Source: CANHEE01 sp043777755 (GTDB lineage: Bacteria; Bacteroidota; Bacteroidia; Chitinophagales; Saprospiraceae). From it: a DNA stretch of 13,859 bases. Below are positions 13,854 to 13,859 of this stretch, piece by piece. The translations under genes and the position numbers were made by a program. The stretch is from assembly GCA_043777755.1 (NCBI GenBank), contig JAYWHK010000039.1, positions 1-13,859 of the forward strand, in the 5' to 3' direction. The notes beneath the pieces were generated by a model. That model did no database searches and was not told the DNA's origin. It saw only the letters and a list, made by a program, of their open reading frames with translations. Positions within the stretch are counted from its first letter, which is position 1. Each line of letters begins with the position of its first letter.

Positions 13854-13859
13854 GAGCAA

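Overview
The window looks like chromosomal DNA of a low-GC Bacteroidota member, probably of the Cytophagales type. The reasons are a TonB-dependent receptor with an N-terminal carboxypeptidase-regulatory-like domain, a DUF2452 gene, promoter-like TAnnTTTG boxes instead of sigma70-type boxes, and few Shine-Dalgarno sequences. No rRNA, tRNA, CRISPR array or transposase gene was seen.

Left part (1-8808), mostly minus strand. Read in the direction of transcription: a TonB-dependent receptor; a tricarballylate-dehydrogenase-like flavoprotein (TcuA family); a PrpF-family isomerase whose ATG directly follows the tcuA stop codon; then, beyond a plus-strand insertion, an EamA-type permease and an ACS-type MFS transporter. 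Together they suggest a module for a tricarboxylate such as tricarballylate or trans-aconitate: outer-membrane entry, double-bond isomerisation, inner-membrane uptake, and oxidation towards cis-aconitate. The PrpF protein carries an N-terminal lipoprotein-type signal, so the isomerase would act outside the cytoplasm. A 198-bp element bounded by 23-bp inverted repeats fills the gap between the receptor and tcuA and includes a terminator-like hairpin.

Insertion (2316-3225), plus strand. A short antitoxin-like gene, a PIN-family toxin and a small frameshifted gene sit behind one good Bacteroidota-type promoter. They separate prpF from the two inner-membrane transporter genes.

Right part (9160-13859), plus strand. 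The first gene is an AAA-type ATPase with a C-terminal PD-(D/E)XK nuclease-like domain. The second overlaps it and encodes a single-pass membrane protein: a cytoplasmic helical/HTH-like domain, a coiled-coil-like linker, one transmembrane helix and a periplasmic TRAP-type DctP ligand-binding domain. No TRAP permease gene is present, so this looks like a sensor coupled to a nucleotide-dependent effector rather than an importer; it is the most novel-looking locus in the window. A zinc-independent MDR oxidoreductase and a DUF2452 protein follow, ending in a terminator-like hairpin. The 382-bp, very AT-rich gap between the two halves carries promoters facing outwards in both directions.
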